DNA from: Hungatella sp. UBA7603
GTDB taxonomy: Bacteria > Bacillota > Clostridia > Lachnospirales > Lachnospiraceae
NCBI GenBank assembly: GCA_002478865.1
Contig: DLJZ01000013.1
Span: 1-64,000, forward strand
Reading direction: 5' to 3'
Length of the DNA: 64,000 nt
The notes under the pieces are model-generated. The model worked only from the letters and a program-made list of their open reading frames with translations. It was not told the origin of the DNA and made no database searches. This document shows, one piece after another, positions 18,272 to 27,684 of the stretch (the stretch's first letter is position 1; each line of letters opens with the position of its first letter). The position numbers were made by a program, and so were the translations under genes.

Positions 18272-19921
18272 TCCACCTCCGGAGAAACCTCCACCACCAA
18301 CAGAACTAACACCTCCGGCTCCATTCATGCCTGAGTTAGGTGATGTGGCACCGGATATATGGTTTGTCATAGTCAAAAGGTAGATCATACTAAAGGAGTT
18401 ACATCCATACATGCCTGCGAAGGAATCAAAGTGGGTAGGATCAAGGGCTTTCATATTCTTTAAGACCTGCTCTCCGATGCTAAACAAGGTTGCAAATACA
18501 AGATAATCCCCCCAAAGCTCTCTCGGAGCCATCTTGTCTTCCTTTGGTTTGCTCATATCCATGAGATATTTCTGGAAACCAATTATCTTAATTGCCTGCT
18601 CAAAGCCAAAAGAAGTAAGTGAGACAATACCTTTTTTATTGGTTGCGGCAGCACCTAAACGTATTAATTCATTTTGACCGTTTTGCTTCACTTCTTCTGC
18701 CCACACTGTGAGCTCTTCCTCAAGTTCTTTTGCATGTTTCTCTATGTCAGAGGTCCAAAGAATATCGTTCCCATCCGTAATGTCGGTTAAGATTTTATAC
18801 AGTGTTTGCTCCACACTTTGATCAGGTCTTTTGTCCAGATTAAAAAGAATGGCTTCTTCTTTTTTCGGTTTCTTGGTATTTCCCTCATTTGGACGTTCTT
18901 CCATGCGGATATACCCCAACTCCTGCCAACGTATCAAATAAGCTCCCATAAGCTTATCGTGTGAAATATCCATACGAAGCAGCTTCATCATAGAACAAAC
19001 AGCAGGAATGTTACCTTCAAAAGGGACCCACCAGTTGGCGTCTATTTTATGCTTTCCAGGTAACCGCACGGTTGTTCCATCTGCCAGCTTAAATCTTGAA
19101 TAGAAGAAGGAGATGAGAGTTATGATGATAGCAATGATTGCCCCCAAAATGCCTAAGGTGATATACAAACCTATATTTGAATTTGCATTATCTGCTGATT
19201 TTTGAAGCTTTTCAAACGTCATATTGGCGGTGGGAGCGGTGGGAAACAATCCTCTGTCAAAGCGGCAAAGGACATTCACATAATCGTTGTTACCTAAGGC
19301 TTTGGAAGAAAGAACCGTAAGGCTTCCATCACTGCCGTTTCCAACTTCTCCTTTGAAACCATAAGCCAAGATGCGGGCATTGTTTCCATCAAAACGAGTA
19401 TTTGGCATCCAGATTTTAATAGAAGCGGACTGGGGAGCACTAGAGAGGTCTGATATAAATTGGTGATAAAATCCGGCATAGTCCCCATAATCTTTTACCA
19501 ATCCATCGAGTGTATATTGAATGGTATATTGATGGTCTCCATAGGTTCCGATGCCCCAACAAAGTTCATATCCTTTTGAGGTTTTTAATATGCCGCTGGT
19601 ATAAGCTTTTTCTGCTCTGGAGAGTTTCGTATTCCAGTTGTCCAGCGTTTTAAACTTAGTTCCGGTTTCGTCCCATACAAGAAGAGAGTGAACGTTCATT
19701 CCATCTGCGTTATGAACAGCCTTGTAATATTCCGTGCCACTAGACACCCCCCTAACATCCCAAGTCTCTGTTATGACTGCTGAACCATTCTCCTGAAGCG
19801 AGACATCCACACGAATGGCTGGTATGGCATCTTCCGCCGCAAATACTGGATTTGTAGCAAATACCAACAGTATTGCAAGCAATGCGGAAAAAATAAGCAC
19901 TCTTTTATTGTTTGATTTCAT
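18254..19921 (-). CDS. DUF2207-type membrane protein
   Basis: The 555-residue protein has an N-terminal signal peptide (VLIFSALLAILLVFATNPVFA, cleavage near residue 28) and an extracellular DUF2207 domain of about 200 residues. A membrane helix lies near 255-280 (ITLGILGAIIAIIITLISFF), followed by a large cytoplasmic region and a low-complexity Gly-rich tail ending in GGGGGGSR. AGGAGGATTCTT precedes the ATG on the minus strand. The family is common in Firmicutes and has no firmly known role. It stands alone between osmolyte transport and a sugar dehydrogenase. Confidence 0.8.
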   Translation of the reverse strand: MKSNNKRVLIFSALLAILLVFATNPVFAAEDAIPAIRVDVSLQENGSAVITETWDVRGVSSGTEYYKAVHNADGMNVHSLLVWDETGTKFKTLDNWNTKLSRAEKAYTSGILKTSKGYELCWGIGTYGDHQYTIQYTLDGLVKDYGDYAGFYHQFISDLSSAPQSASIKIWMPNTRFDGNNARILAYGFKGEVGNGSDGSLTVLSSKALGNNDYVNVLCRFDRGLFPTAPTANMTFEKLQKSADNANSNIGLYITLGILGAIIAIIITLISFFYSRFKLADGTTVRLPGKHKIDANWWVPFEGNIPAVCSMMKLLRMDISHDKLMGAYLIRWQELGYIRMEERPNEGNTKKPKKEEAILFNLDKRPDQSVEQTLYKILTDITDGNDILWTSDIEKHAKELEEELTVWAEEVKQNGQNELIRLGAAATNKKGIVSLTSFGFEQAIKIIGFQKYLMDMSKPKEDKMAPRELWGDYLVFATLFSIGEQVLKNMKALDPTHFDSFAGMYGCNSFSMIYLLTMTNHISGATSPNSGMNGAGGVSSVGGGGFSGGGGGGSR

Positions 19922-20145
19922 AAGAATCCTCCTGTCTTTTAAATATTGATCAAAAAGCTTTCATAATACCCATTATGTAAATTACGAGTATTTGCACCTT
20001 GATAAAGTTAAGTATACCACATATATCACCGACTTATCATTATCTTTAGGCAAGTACGGAAGAACTTCTCACATAAATCTTTTTCTTTCCATATAATGCT
20101 AGGAAGAACGCGGTAGGCAATACCAATAGTATTTAAGGTGACGCC

Positions 20146-21237
20146 ATGATTAGTAAAAATTTTAGTGTATTAAACTATTTAACAACCTGGGATTGGAACC
20201 AGAATCATAGCATTTTCCATACCTACGATATTCAAAATCCTTCCTTACAGCCTCAGATTATCGGGGAAGACCTTTTTGTACCATGGGCCATGGAGGTAAG
20301 TGAAGACGGTAGGCTGTTCTTTACAGAACGGGGCGGAAACCTTCGTGTTGTAGAATATGGAATGTTAAATCCGGTACCTGTCCATGCATTTGGCACTCCT
20401 TTTATTAGCAGCGGAGAAGGAGGGCTTATGGGACTTGCACTTGATGAGGATTTTCTTTCCAACGGATATATTTACCTTATGTATACGTATGGAGAAGATG
20501 GAAGGCTCTTTAACCGTGTGGTGCGCATGCGAGTGGATGGCAATGCCGCATCCGAAGAAGAGATTCTTTTGGACCGGATTCCAGCCGGTCCGTCCCATAA
20601 CGGCGGACGGTTGAAAATTGGTCCAGACGGTTATTTGTATATCACTACGGGAGATGCAGGAGATCGCAATCTTTCTCAGGATAGGAATAGTCTGGCAGGT
20701 AAAATTCTGAGAATTGGAACCGATGGAAGCATTCCCTCAGATAATCCTTTTCCCGGTTCGGCAGTTTATGCTCTGGGACTTAGAAACCCCCAGGGCCTGG
20801 CATGGAATAATAACAATGTGTTATATGCCTCCGATCATGGAGAGATGGCCCATGATGAAATTAACATCATTCAGCCAGGAGGAAATTATGGATGGCCTTT
20901 GGTAACTGGTGATGAGGAAAAGGCGGAAACTAATTTTATTAAACCTGTAATACAAAGTGGTGATACTACCTGGGCTCCAGCCGGAATCACGTTTGTAACC
21001 GATGGTCCCAGAAAGGGGCAGCTTCTGGTAGCGACACTCCGTGGGAATGTTTTACTGGCAATCACGTTTGATGAAACAGGGACACAGGTCGCTCAAGTGG
21101 AATGGTTATTAGAAAACGATTACGGACGTTTAAGAGATGTCTATGAAGCCATGGACGGTTCTATCTACCTTAGTACCAGTAATAAGGATGGAAGAGGGCT
21201 TCCAAATCCTGGGGATGATAAAATCCTTCGATTATAA
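20146..21237 (+). CDS. PQQ-type glucose/sorbosone dehydrogenase-like beta-propeller
   Basis: The 363-residue six-bladed propeller has family motifs: PWAMEVSEDGRLFFTERGG at the start, SHNGGRLKIGPDGYLYITTGDAGD (catalytic His and Asp region), LRNPQGLAW and GGNYGWP. Members are soluble aldose dehydrogenases that may use PQQ. No signal peptide is visible, and an anaerobe is not expected to make PQQ, so it may bind another cofactor or be non-enzymatic. The first 20 residues look atypical; the ATG at 20146 follows AAGGTGACGCC. Confidence 0.75.
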   Translation: MISKNFSVLNYLTTWDWNQNHSIFHTYDIQNPSLQPQIIGEDLFVPWAMEVSEDGRLFFTERGGNLRVVEYGMLNPVPVHAFGTPFISSGEGGLMGLALDEDFLSNGYIYLMYTYGEDGRLFNRVVRMRVDGNAASEEEILLDRIPAGPSHNGGRLKIGPDGYLYITTGDAGDRNLSQDRNSLAGKILRIGTDGSIPSDNPFPGSAVYALGLRNPQGLAWNNNNVLYASDHGEMAHDEINIIQPGGNYGWPLVTGDEEKAETNFIKPVIQSGDTTWAPAGITFVTDGPRKGQLLVATLRGNVLLAITFDETGTQVAQVEWLLENDYGRLRDVYEAMDGSIYLSTSNKDGRGLPNPGDDKILRL

Positions 21238-21292
21238 CCTATTATTCAATAATAAAAGGTAAGTTTATAATTCTATTTCCATAGTAATTAAA

Positions 21293-21346
21293 AAGCATAC
21301 GAAAGTCCGGTTAATCCAATCGATCTATCTTTCGTGTGCTTTCTTT
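21293..21346 (+). terminator. Terminator after the sugar dehydrogenase-like gene
   Basis: AAGCATACGAAAG at 21293-21305 pairs with CTTTCGTGTGCTT at 21329-21341 (one mismatch), followed by TCTTTAAAT. Confidence 0.7.
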
Positions 21347-21468
21347 AAATAGTCATGAGTATTACCAGAAGGAAATGTGCCTCACGTGTTTTATCATTGT
21401 CCCATTTCGATCCGTATAAAACAGAAGATAAGTTTAATACTATATAAAAAAAGGATAATGGAGCAAAT

Positions 21469-22431
21469 ATGAGAGCCAATAAAAGACTAACCAAGGCATT
21501 TAAAAATGCAAAGAGAATACCATTTGATAAAAATTCAAAATATATATTTTTTAGTGATTGTCATCGTGGTGATGATAGTGTATCGGACGAGTTTATCAGA
21601 AACCAGAACATTTTTTTACATGCATTAAACTATTATTATAAAGAAGGTTATACTTATATAGAAGTAGGTGATGGTGATGAACTATGGGAATATAAGAATT
21701 TCAGTGTTATTCGCCTTGCTCATACGGACGTATTTACGGTAATAAAGAAGTTTTATGATACCGGTCGGTTCATTATGTTATATGGAAATCATAATATATA
21801 TTTGAAATCCAAACGTTTTGTAAAGACAAATTATTTCGAATATTATGATGAGTACAATCAAAAAAGGGTGGATTTATTTCGGGGCCTGGAACCGAAGGAG
21901 GCTTTGGTCCTGGAATATAAAAACAGCGGACAAAAGATTTTTGTTCTTCATGGGCACCAGGGTGATATTATTAACGATCAGCTCTGGTTTTTTTCCATGT
22001 TGTTGCTTCGCTATTTCTGGAGATACCTCCATTTGGTGGGTTTTGATAACCCCACAAGCCCAGCTCGCAATTTGTTCAAAAGGCATAAGGTGGAGAGAAT
22101 ATATGATGAATGGATCAGAAGACATAAAGTCATGTTGATTTGTGGACATACCCATAGACCTAAATTTCCAAAGGCCAATGACCAGCCATATTTTAATACA
22201 GGATGCTGCACCAGGACTCGAGGAATATCAGGAATTGAGATTTTAAATGGTGAAATTTTAATGGTAGACTGGAGAATCGCTGCCGATGAAAATGGTGGTC
22301 TTCAGATCCTTCGTACCGTAGTCAGAGGGCCGATACCCATTGAAGAGTATTGTGGGAAGAAATGTACCTATTCCAAAGTCGGTGAAACTGTAGATGAGGA
22401 TTTAAAAAGCACTCCAGTTACGGCCTCATGA
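21469..22431 (+). CDS. Calcineurin-like metallophosphoesterase
   Basis: The 320-residue protein shows the five metallophosphoesterase blocks: FFSDCHRGDD (DxH), VGDGDELWE (GDxxE variant), YGNHN (GNHD variant), HGHQGD and CGHTHRP. The UDP-diacylglucosamine pyrophosphatase (LpxH)-like and UshA-like groups share these, but the substrate in a Gram-positive is not readable. No membrane anchor is obvious. It is monocistronic with its own upstream spacer of 231 bases. Confidence 0.82.
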   Translation: MRANKRLTKAFKNAKRIPFDKNSKYIFFSDCHRGDDSVSDEFIRNQNIFLHALNYYYKEGYTYIEVGDGDELWEYKNFSVIRLAHTDVFTVIKKFYDTGRFIMLYGNHNIYLKSKRFVKTNYFEYYDEYNQKRVDLFRGLEPKEALVLEYKNSGQKIFVLHGHQGDIINDQLWFFSMLLLRYFWRYLHLVGFDNPTSPARNLFKRHKVERIYDEWIRRHKVMLICGHTHRPKFPKANDQPYFNTGCCTRTRGISGIEILNGEILMVDWRIAADENGGLQILRTVVRGPIPIEEYCGKKCTYSKVGETVDEDLKSTPVTAS

Positions 22432-22450
22432 TAATTATTAATAAAAATAC

Positions 22451-22506
22451 TTGACTAATCGTTCTAAAATAGATATACTGGCTATAAATTAAAGAATGAT
22501 CATTCT
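22451..22506 (+). promoter_or_regulatory. Promoter and palindromic operator of the ferredoxin-nitroreductase gene
   Basis: TTGACT at 22451-22456 and TATACT at 22474-22479 have 17-base spacing. CGTTCT sits between them at 22460-22465. Downstream, AGAATGATCATTCT at 22493-22506 is a perfect 14-bp palindrome. The spacer hexamer CGTTCT occurs at the same position in the promoter of the nearby TetR gene, so that regulator probably acts on both. Confidence 0.7.
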
Positions 22507-22512
22507 ACAATT

Positions 22513-22545
22513 ATCAATCATCAGTTAATGCGGCTGATGATTGAT
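22513..22545 (+). other. Leader stem-loop before the ferredoxin-nitroreductase gene
   Basis: ATCAATCATCAG at 22513-22524 is repeated perfectly in inverse at 22534-22545 with a 9-base loop and no T-run. It lies in the probable 5' untranslated leader and may affect mRNA stability or be a second protein-binding site. Confidence 0.5.
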
Positions 22546-22624
22546 CACGTAACAACAAGTTATACCAGTTAAGAAGTGTCGGCGATTTGTAATCAAAGAG
22601 GTCAATAACAAGGAGAGAATCAAT

Positions 22625-23431
22625 ATGAGTTTAATCACAGTAGATCAAGAAAGTTGTATTAAATGCGGATTATGTGTAGAGGAGTGTCCAACAAGAGTAT
22701 TGAAATTAGAATCAGCTGGTCCAGTTGAGATGAATGGAAATGCATGTATCGCATGTGGCCATTGTGTGGCAGTATGCCCAAAGGAAGCCATAGACAATGA
22801 AAAATCACCACTTGCTTTGCAAAGTAAAGTTGGGGAGCTGCCTAAATTAGATCCAGAACAAGCTAAGAACTTTATGCGTTCACGCCGTTCCATTCGCTCC
22901 TACAAGACTGATGCGGTAGAAAGAGAAAAGCTTTTACAGCTTGTAGAGGTTGCTAATTTAGCTCCAACTGCCAGTAATACACAAGGGATTTCCTACCTGA
23001 TCATAGACGATAAGAAAACAATTGAAGCAATCGTAGAAGAATGTGTCATTTGGTTTGAAAATCATCCTGTCTTTGGTAAATTATTGGGTGGTTTGACAAA
23101 GGGATACAGAGAATATAATACGGATGGGATTTTAAGAAATGCTCCCAGCTTGATTTTATCATTAGCAGATAAGGATTTTCGCAATGCCAGAGAGAATTCC
23201 ATTTTTCAATTGACTTATCTTGAATTATTTGCTCCATCTCTTGGTTTGGGATCATGTTGGGCAGGAATATTGGAAATATGTGCCCGTAGCGAAGATTCTC
23301 CCATACATAAGTTATTAAACATTTCAGATAAAAAGATTATAACTGGTTGTGTTATGGTAGGATATCCGAAACATACCTTCAAACGTTTTACAGAAAGACA
23401 GCCATTATCAGTTTCATTTTATAATGAATAA
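22625..23431 (+). CDS. Ferredoxin-nitroreductase fusion
   Basis: The 268-residue protein has two [4Fe-4S] motifs at the N-terminus (CIKCGLCVEECP and CIACGHCVAVCP, residues 13-52). A linker leads to an FMN nitroreductase domain (from about 82, RRSIRSYK; ANLAPTASNTQG). Such fusions take electrons from ferredoxin-type centres to reduce nitro groups, quinones or enones. AGGAGAGAATCA precedes the ATG. The operator upstream and the TetR gene 232 bases downstream suggest induction by an electrophile or aromatic compound. Confidence 0.88.
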   Translation: MSLITVDQESCIKCGLCVEECPTRVLKLESAGPVEMNGNACIACGHCVAVCPKEAIDNEKSPLALQSKVGELPKLDPEQAKNFMRSRRSIRSYKTDAVEREKLLQLVEVANLAPTASNTQGISYLIIDDKKTIEAIVEECVIWFENHPVFGKLLGGLTKGYREYNTDGILRNAPSLILSLADKDFRNARENSIFQLTYLELFAPSLGLGSCWAGILEICARSEDSPIHKLLNISDKKIITGCVMVGYPKHTFKRFTERQPLSVSFYNE

Positions 23432-23489
23432 AGAGTGATCAAATGACTCTTTTATCCCGTTGATATCGCTTTGGCTAGAGCGATGAATA

Positions 23490-23526
23490 AATACAGGTGC
23501 ATCATTCGCTAATATGCATCTGTATT
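23490..23526 (+). terminator. Hairpin after the ferredoxin-nitroreductase gene
   Basis: AATACAGGTGCAT at 23490-23502 pairs with ATGCATCTGTATT at 23514-23526 (one G-U or mismatch). A T-rich tract follows loosely. A shorter stem at about 23430-23452 (AAGAGT/ACTCTT) directly follows the stop codon. Confidence 0.6.
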
Positions 23527-23613
23527 TATAGGATTATTTTATATGCGATTAAGAGTAAATTGCGTAACGTAGGTTTGTGAGATAACGAAGGGATTCAATT
23601 AGGAAAAATATAC

Positions 23614-23642
23614 TTGGTCATCCGTTCTGTTAATGATATGAT
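23614..23642 (+). promoter_or_regulatory. Promoter of the TetR gene
   Basis: TTGGTC at 23614-23619 and TATGAT at 23637-23642 are 17 bases apart. CGTTCT at 23623-23628 lies nine bases after the start of the -35 box, the same offset as in the promoter at 22451. Confidence 0.6.
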
Positions 23643-23663
23643 GTAAAGGTCGGAGGTGAGGCA

Positions 23664-24248
23664 ATGGGACGAACTAAGGAATTTGATGAAGAGGCTGTTC
23701 TTCAAAAAGCGATGGAATTGTTTTGGGAGCAGGGATATGAAAAGACTTCTATGAGTGATTTGGTAGAGCATATGGGAATTCACCGTAAGAGCTTATATGA
23801 TACTTTTGGAGACAAGCATTCGTTATATCTAAAGACCATAGATCATTATCGTGAGAATACTTCGGAGAGATTAACATGTGTACTATCAGACACTAAGACG
23901 GCAAGCGAAGGAGTAAAGGCTATCTTTGACATCATGATTCATGGCAGTAAAGAGTGTCCCTGGGGGTGCTTTATTGTAAACGCAGCCACTGAGCTTGCGT
24001 TGCGGGATCAAGAGGTAGAGGAAAAGACAGACGCGGTATTTAAACAAACCGAAGGACTGATAAAGGAACTTGTTTTAAAAGGTCAGAAATCTGGTGAATT
24101 CACATGCGACCTCAGCGCGGATGCTTTGGCAGATATTTTACATGGTACATTACTTGGTGTTAGGGTATATACTAGAACTTCTGCGAACAAGGAAAAATTA
24201 AATGATCTAGCTGATAATTTTATACAGCTATTAAAATGCAAAAATTGA
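23664..24248 (+). CDS. TetR/AcrR-family regulator
   Basis: The 194-residue protein has an N-terminal helix-turn-helix (TSMSDLVEHMGIHRKSLYDTFG, split around residues 28-49) and a TetR_C-like ligand domain containing two cysteines in the CPWGCF segment. It resembles the group that controls nitroreductase or oxidoreductase genes in response to electrophiles. CGGAGGTGAG precedes the ATG. Shared promoter hexamers point to autoregulation and control of the ferredoxin-nitroreductase gene. Confidence 0.85.
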   Translation: MGRTKEFDEEAVLQKAMELFWEQGYEKTSMSDLVEHMGIHRKSLYDTFGDKHSLYLKTIDHYRENTSERLTCVLSDTKTASEGVKAIFDIMIHGSKECPWGCFIVNAATELALRDQEVEEKTDAVFKQTEGLIKELVLKGQKSGEFTCDLSADALADILHGTLLGVRVYTRTSANKEKLNDLADNFIQLLKCKN

Positions 24249-24653
24249 TTCATATATAAGAAATCCAATGGATAAAAGTCATACCTATAAAAACAAAGAA
24301 CAGAGCCAACTGAATCAGTTTGGCTCTGTTAAGCATTGTACGAATGTGGCTAAACATTCGTTAACACTATACCATACTAAAGTGAATTTATCAATCAATA
24401 AGTTGTATTTTTATACATAATTAAAAATTAAATACAATTCATAATAAATTATAACCAAAACAACCAATGTAACTGTCATTACTATTGTTTATGTACACAG
24501 TATTTGCAAGAAACCCTGATTTTACAGTACTTAATGGGGAGAAGCCTTGCTCTTATCTGTCATTATATGTTACTATTAAAGAAGATGCATTTATTTAAGT
24601 ACAAGGTTTTAATTTTATGCATTGATACCAAATTAATAGGTAAAGGAGAAAAA
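24249..24653 (+). other. Gene-free spacer with a terminator and AT-rich inverted repeats
   Basis: After the TetR stop a terminator-like stem is at 24299-24330 and a second small stem CGAATGT/ACATTCG at 24341-24360. An AT-rich inverted repeat TTGTATTT (24403-24410) / AAATACAA (24430-24437) may be an operator for the next unit. A frame open upstream of 24654 has no ribosome site and I do not count it as coding. Confidence 0.5.
24299..24330 (+). terminator. Terminator-like stem after the TetR gene
   Basis: AACAGAGCCAA at 24299-24309 pairs perfectly with TTGGCTCTGTT at 24320-24330; the T-run is short. Confidence 0.6.
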
Positions 24654-25295
24654 ATGGAAGACAGGGCTTATACCGTATCGTTAACAAAAAATCCCCTCAT
24701 ATCCATGAAGGTAATGCAGGGACATTTTGCAACCAGTCACTTTCATATCAGTCATTATCTTGATGTCAATGAACTGAAGACCAATGCAATTGCGGCGAAG
24801 GATGTTGCAAGGGAGTTGTCCATACCATATTTGGCCAATGTATCAGTGGATACCATTGTTTGTATGGAAGGTACAGAGGTAATTGGTGCTTATATGGCAG
24901 AAGAACTTTTGCAGGAAGGTGTCAACGTAATAAACAGCGGAAAAGAGATTCGGGTTTTAAAACCATTGAGCAGTGTGAATGGCAAGCTGATTTTTCAATG
25001 CAATCTACAGCAATATATAGAAGACAAAGAGATCGTTTTGTTGGTTGCATCAATTTCTAGTGGAACAACGATTCGCCGTGCTCAAGAGTGTATTGCTTAT
25101 TATGGAGGTGTATTGGTTGGAATTTCCGCTCTATTCAACGCGTACCCAACGAACACAGAACAAGAGATACATTCCATGTTTACAAGCGAAGACATTCCTG
25201 GATATCAGGTGTGTAGCCCGGATGAATGCACGATGTGCAAGGGAGGATATAAGCTAGAGGCAGTGATAAACAGTGAAGGTTACACAAATATCTAA
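24654..25295 (+). CDS. Phosphoribosyltransferase-like protein (orotate PRTase type)
   Basis: The 213-residue product starts at the ATG after AAAGGAGAAAAA. It contains a type I phosphoribosyltransferase core: the metal/PRPP loop appears as LLVASISSGTTIRRAQECI (about 128-146), lacking the usual acidic pair before the glycine-threonine stretch, so catalysis is doubtful. A DECTMCKGGYKLEAV tail has a CxxC-like cysteine pair. It is 21 bases ahead of a Na+-pump-type decarboxylase subunit gene, an odd pairing. It may be a nucleotide-binding regulatory protein rather than a pyrimidine enzyme. Confidence 0.65.
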   Translation: MEDRAYTVSLTKNPLISMKVMQGHFATSHFHISHYLDVNELKTNAIAAKDVARELSIPYLANVSVDTIVCMEGTEVIGAYMAEELLQEGVNVINSGKEIRVLKPLSSVNGKLIFQCNLQQYIEDKEIVLLVASISSGTTIRRAQECIAYYGGVLVGISALFNAYPTNTEQEIHSMFTSEDIPGYQVCSPDECTMCKGGYKLEAVINSEGYTNI

Positions 25296-25316
25296 AAATA
25301 GGAGTTGATTATATTT

Positions 25317-26468
25317 ATGTTCTTAAGTAAATTTCTTTCTAGTCTTAGTTTCATGCATCTCACCATACCTCAGCTTGTTATGGTATTACTTGCATTATTA
25401 TTAGCATATCTGGCAATTGAGAAAAAATACGAACCACTATTGTTACTTCCTCTGGCATTTGGGATGGCAATTGCAAACATTCCTTTATCAGGGCTTTCTG
25501 CATATGAACCGGGCGGACTGCTTTATTATCTATATCAAGGTATTTCTCTTGGGATCTATCCGCCTTTGATCTTTTTATGTATAGGGGCCATGACAGATTT
25601 TACGCCTTTAATATCATCACCTCGTAGTGTTTTAATTGGGTTAGGAGGACAGCTTGGTATTTTTGCAGCGTTAGGAGGCGCTTTGCTCATAGGAAAACTA
25701 TTGGCAAATGTTGTTCCTGGATTTGATGGATTTAGTCTGCAAGAAGCAGCAGCCATTGGTATTATCGGCAGCTCAGATGGACCAACCTCCATTTATACCG
25801 CTGAGATACTGGCCCCTAAGCTTTTGCCTGTCATTACCATTGCGGCATATTCCTATATGGCATTGGTACCACTGATACAGCCCCCGATCATGCGTCTTCT
25901 CACCACGGAGAAAGAGCGGATTATCGTAATGCCGGAATCCAAAAGAGTCACACGCCGTCAGAAATTAATTTTTTCCTTTGGTGTTACCTTTGCCACCTTA
26001 TTAATCGTACCCGCAGCAGGCACATTGATTGCTATGCTGATGCTTGGTAATATTATTAGGGAAAGCGGTGTGACGGAACGTTACGTGCGGACGTTGCAAA
26101 ATGATTTGTTGAATATTTTGACGCTGCTGATCGGCATATCTGTTGGTGCCACAGCCACGGCGGACAGAATCTTAAATCCACAGACATTTTTAATTATATG
26201 CCTTGGATTATTTGCATTTTCCTTTGGTACCGTAGGAGGTGTATTAATTGCAAAACTACTTTGTAAAATAACAGGCGGTAAAGTTAATCCACTGATTGGA
26301 AATTCAGGAGTATCTGCCATGCCAATGGCGGCCCGAGTCTCTCAAAAGCTTGGTCAGGAATACAATCCTCACAATCATCTGTTAATGCATGCCATGGGGC
26401 CAATCGTATCCAGTACCATAGGTTCTGCTTTAATTGCAGGTGTTTTCATTACCTTTTTTGGGCCGTAA
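25317..26468 (+). CDS. Na+-transporting decarboxylase beta subunit (OadB/GcdB family), orphan
   Basis: The 383-residue hydrophobic protein has roughly nine to eleven membrane segments and the family motifs GAMTDFTPLI, GIIGSSDGPTSIYT (Na+-site Asp region) and GNSGVSAMPMAARVSQ. In known systems this subunit couples decarboxylation of a biotin-bound carboxyl group to Na+ export. Here no alpha (carboxyltransferase), gamma or biotin-carrier gene is nearby. The ATG at 25317 is chosen over the TTG at 25305, which abuts the ribosome site. It is co-transcribed with the phosphoribosyltransferase-like gene. It may be a stand-alone Na+ transporter or pair with subunits encoded elsewhere. Confidence 0.85.
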   Translation: MFLSKFLSSLSFMHLTIPQLVMVLLALLLAYLAIEKKYEPLLLLPLAFGMAIANIPLSGLSAYEPGGLLYYLYQGISLGIYPPLIFLCIGAMTDFTPLISSPRSVLIGLGGQLGIFAALGGALLIGKLLANVVPGFDGFSLQEAAAIGIIGSSDGPTSIYTAEILAPKLLPVITIAAYSYMALVPLIQPPIMRLLTTEKERIIVMPESKRVTRRQKLIFSFGVTFATLLIVPAAGTLIAMLMLGNIIRESGVTERYVRTLQNDLLNILTLLIGISVGATATADRILNPQTFLIICLGLFAFSFGTVGGVLIAKLLCKITGGKVNPLIGNSGVSAMPMAARVSQKLGQEYNPHNHLLMHAMGPIVSSTIGSALIAGVFITFFGP

Positions 26469-26517
26469 TAGTTGTGTTTATCTTTAACACGTTTTCTAAC
26501 TAGTCAGGAGGTTTATC

Positions 26518-27644
26518 ATTTTAGATTTTTTCAATAAAACATCAACAAAACGTTTCTTATCCAGGTTGCTGTTAGCAATATTTATAATTATATGTTATAA
26601 GATGATTATGAATTTTTCAGGTGTTATGATTTAGTTAAAAACTGCAATTAAAATATTAACGCCCTTCTTTTATGGTTTTATCATAGCTTTCTTGCTAAAT
26701 ATTCCATGTTCAGCACTGGAGAGTAACTTAAAAAAATCCAAATTAAATATTTTGGTTAAGAAGTCAAGGATGATCAGTATTTTAATCGTGTACGTCTTAT
26801 TATTTGTAATCATTGCAATCACGATTAACTTAATCATTCCATCACTTCAAAGGAATGTTACGGATTTTATCGTGAATTTTAATACGTACTATAACAATGC
26901 TAAATTAGCGATTCAACAATTACCAATAGCAAATACGGAAGAGCTGGATGCTATTTTAGAAACATTGATGAATAAAATTAGCTTAAAGGTCCTCTTAGAA
27001 AGTATCGGTCTAACGAATATTTTATCTTCCCTTAATGATGTGTTTGGTTTCACCTCAGTCATTTTTAGTGGGATCGTTGCTATTATTACTTCCATATATT
27101 TATTGGTGGAAAGACATAATTTCAAAAATTACATCAACCATGTTTCAGAGCTATTTCTTTCCCGAAAGACAAGAGGTGTGATTTATCGGTACGGTAATAT
27201 TATAAGTGAGAGTTTTAAGAAATTTATTGCCTGCCAGCTATTGGATTCTTGTATCCTTGGTGTCATAACAACCATTGAATTTTCTATTTTAGGATCGAGG
27301 CACGCTGTAGCTTTAGTTCTATCTTCGGTTTCGTTATCGCAGTTATTGTAGTTTCAAGCACAAATGGCATTGGAACTGGTCTGATTACTGCCGTGGTGCT
27401 ACTTATTACACAGCAAATTGATGGAAATGTGATTCAGCCAAAACTTATGGGAAATTCCTTTTCCCTTAGCCCTGCATTGATTGTGATCGGAATTTCTATT
27501 GGTGGAGCTGTGGCAGGTGTATGGGGAATGATACTAGCAATTCCCATTGTAAACATTCTAAAACAGATTACGGATGATATGATCGAAGCAAGAGAAAAAT
27601 ATCTCAAATCTGAAACAATAATAGAAACATCATCAAATGAATAG
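26518..27644 (+). pseudogene. Broken AI-2E-family permease gene
   Basis: A CAGGAGG ribosome site leads into a frame without an ATG (codons from about 26518). It codes for a basic-then-hydrophobic N-terminus and is stopped by TAG at 26632. The same frame continues (LKTAIKILTPFFYGFIIAFLLN) to 27351. There it ends, and the conserved C-terminal part resumes in another frame (27393-27644, ITQQIDGNVIQPKLMG onwards). A conserved stretch of about 30-40 residues appears missing near 27300-27360. Start loss, an in-frame stop, a frameshift and a small deletion together mark a decayed gene. Confidence 0.82.
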
Positions 27645-27684
27645 AAAATACAATAGGTTTGAACGCATTAAATCAGCCTAACAA

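Noticed and set aside
20146..21237. Functional PQQ-dependent glucose dehydrogenase
   Set aside because: The fold fits, but no export signal and no PQQ synthesis genes are seen and the organism appears anaerobic; only the family is claimed.
24504..24653. N-terminal extension of the phosphoribosyltransferase-like protein
   Set aside because: There is no ribosome site and the sequence lacks family similarity, while AAAGGAG sits correctly before 24654.
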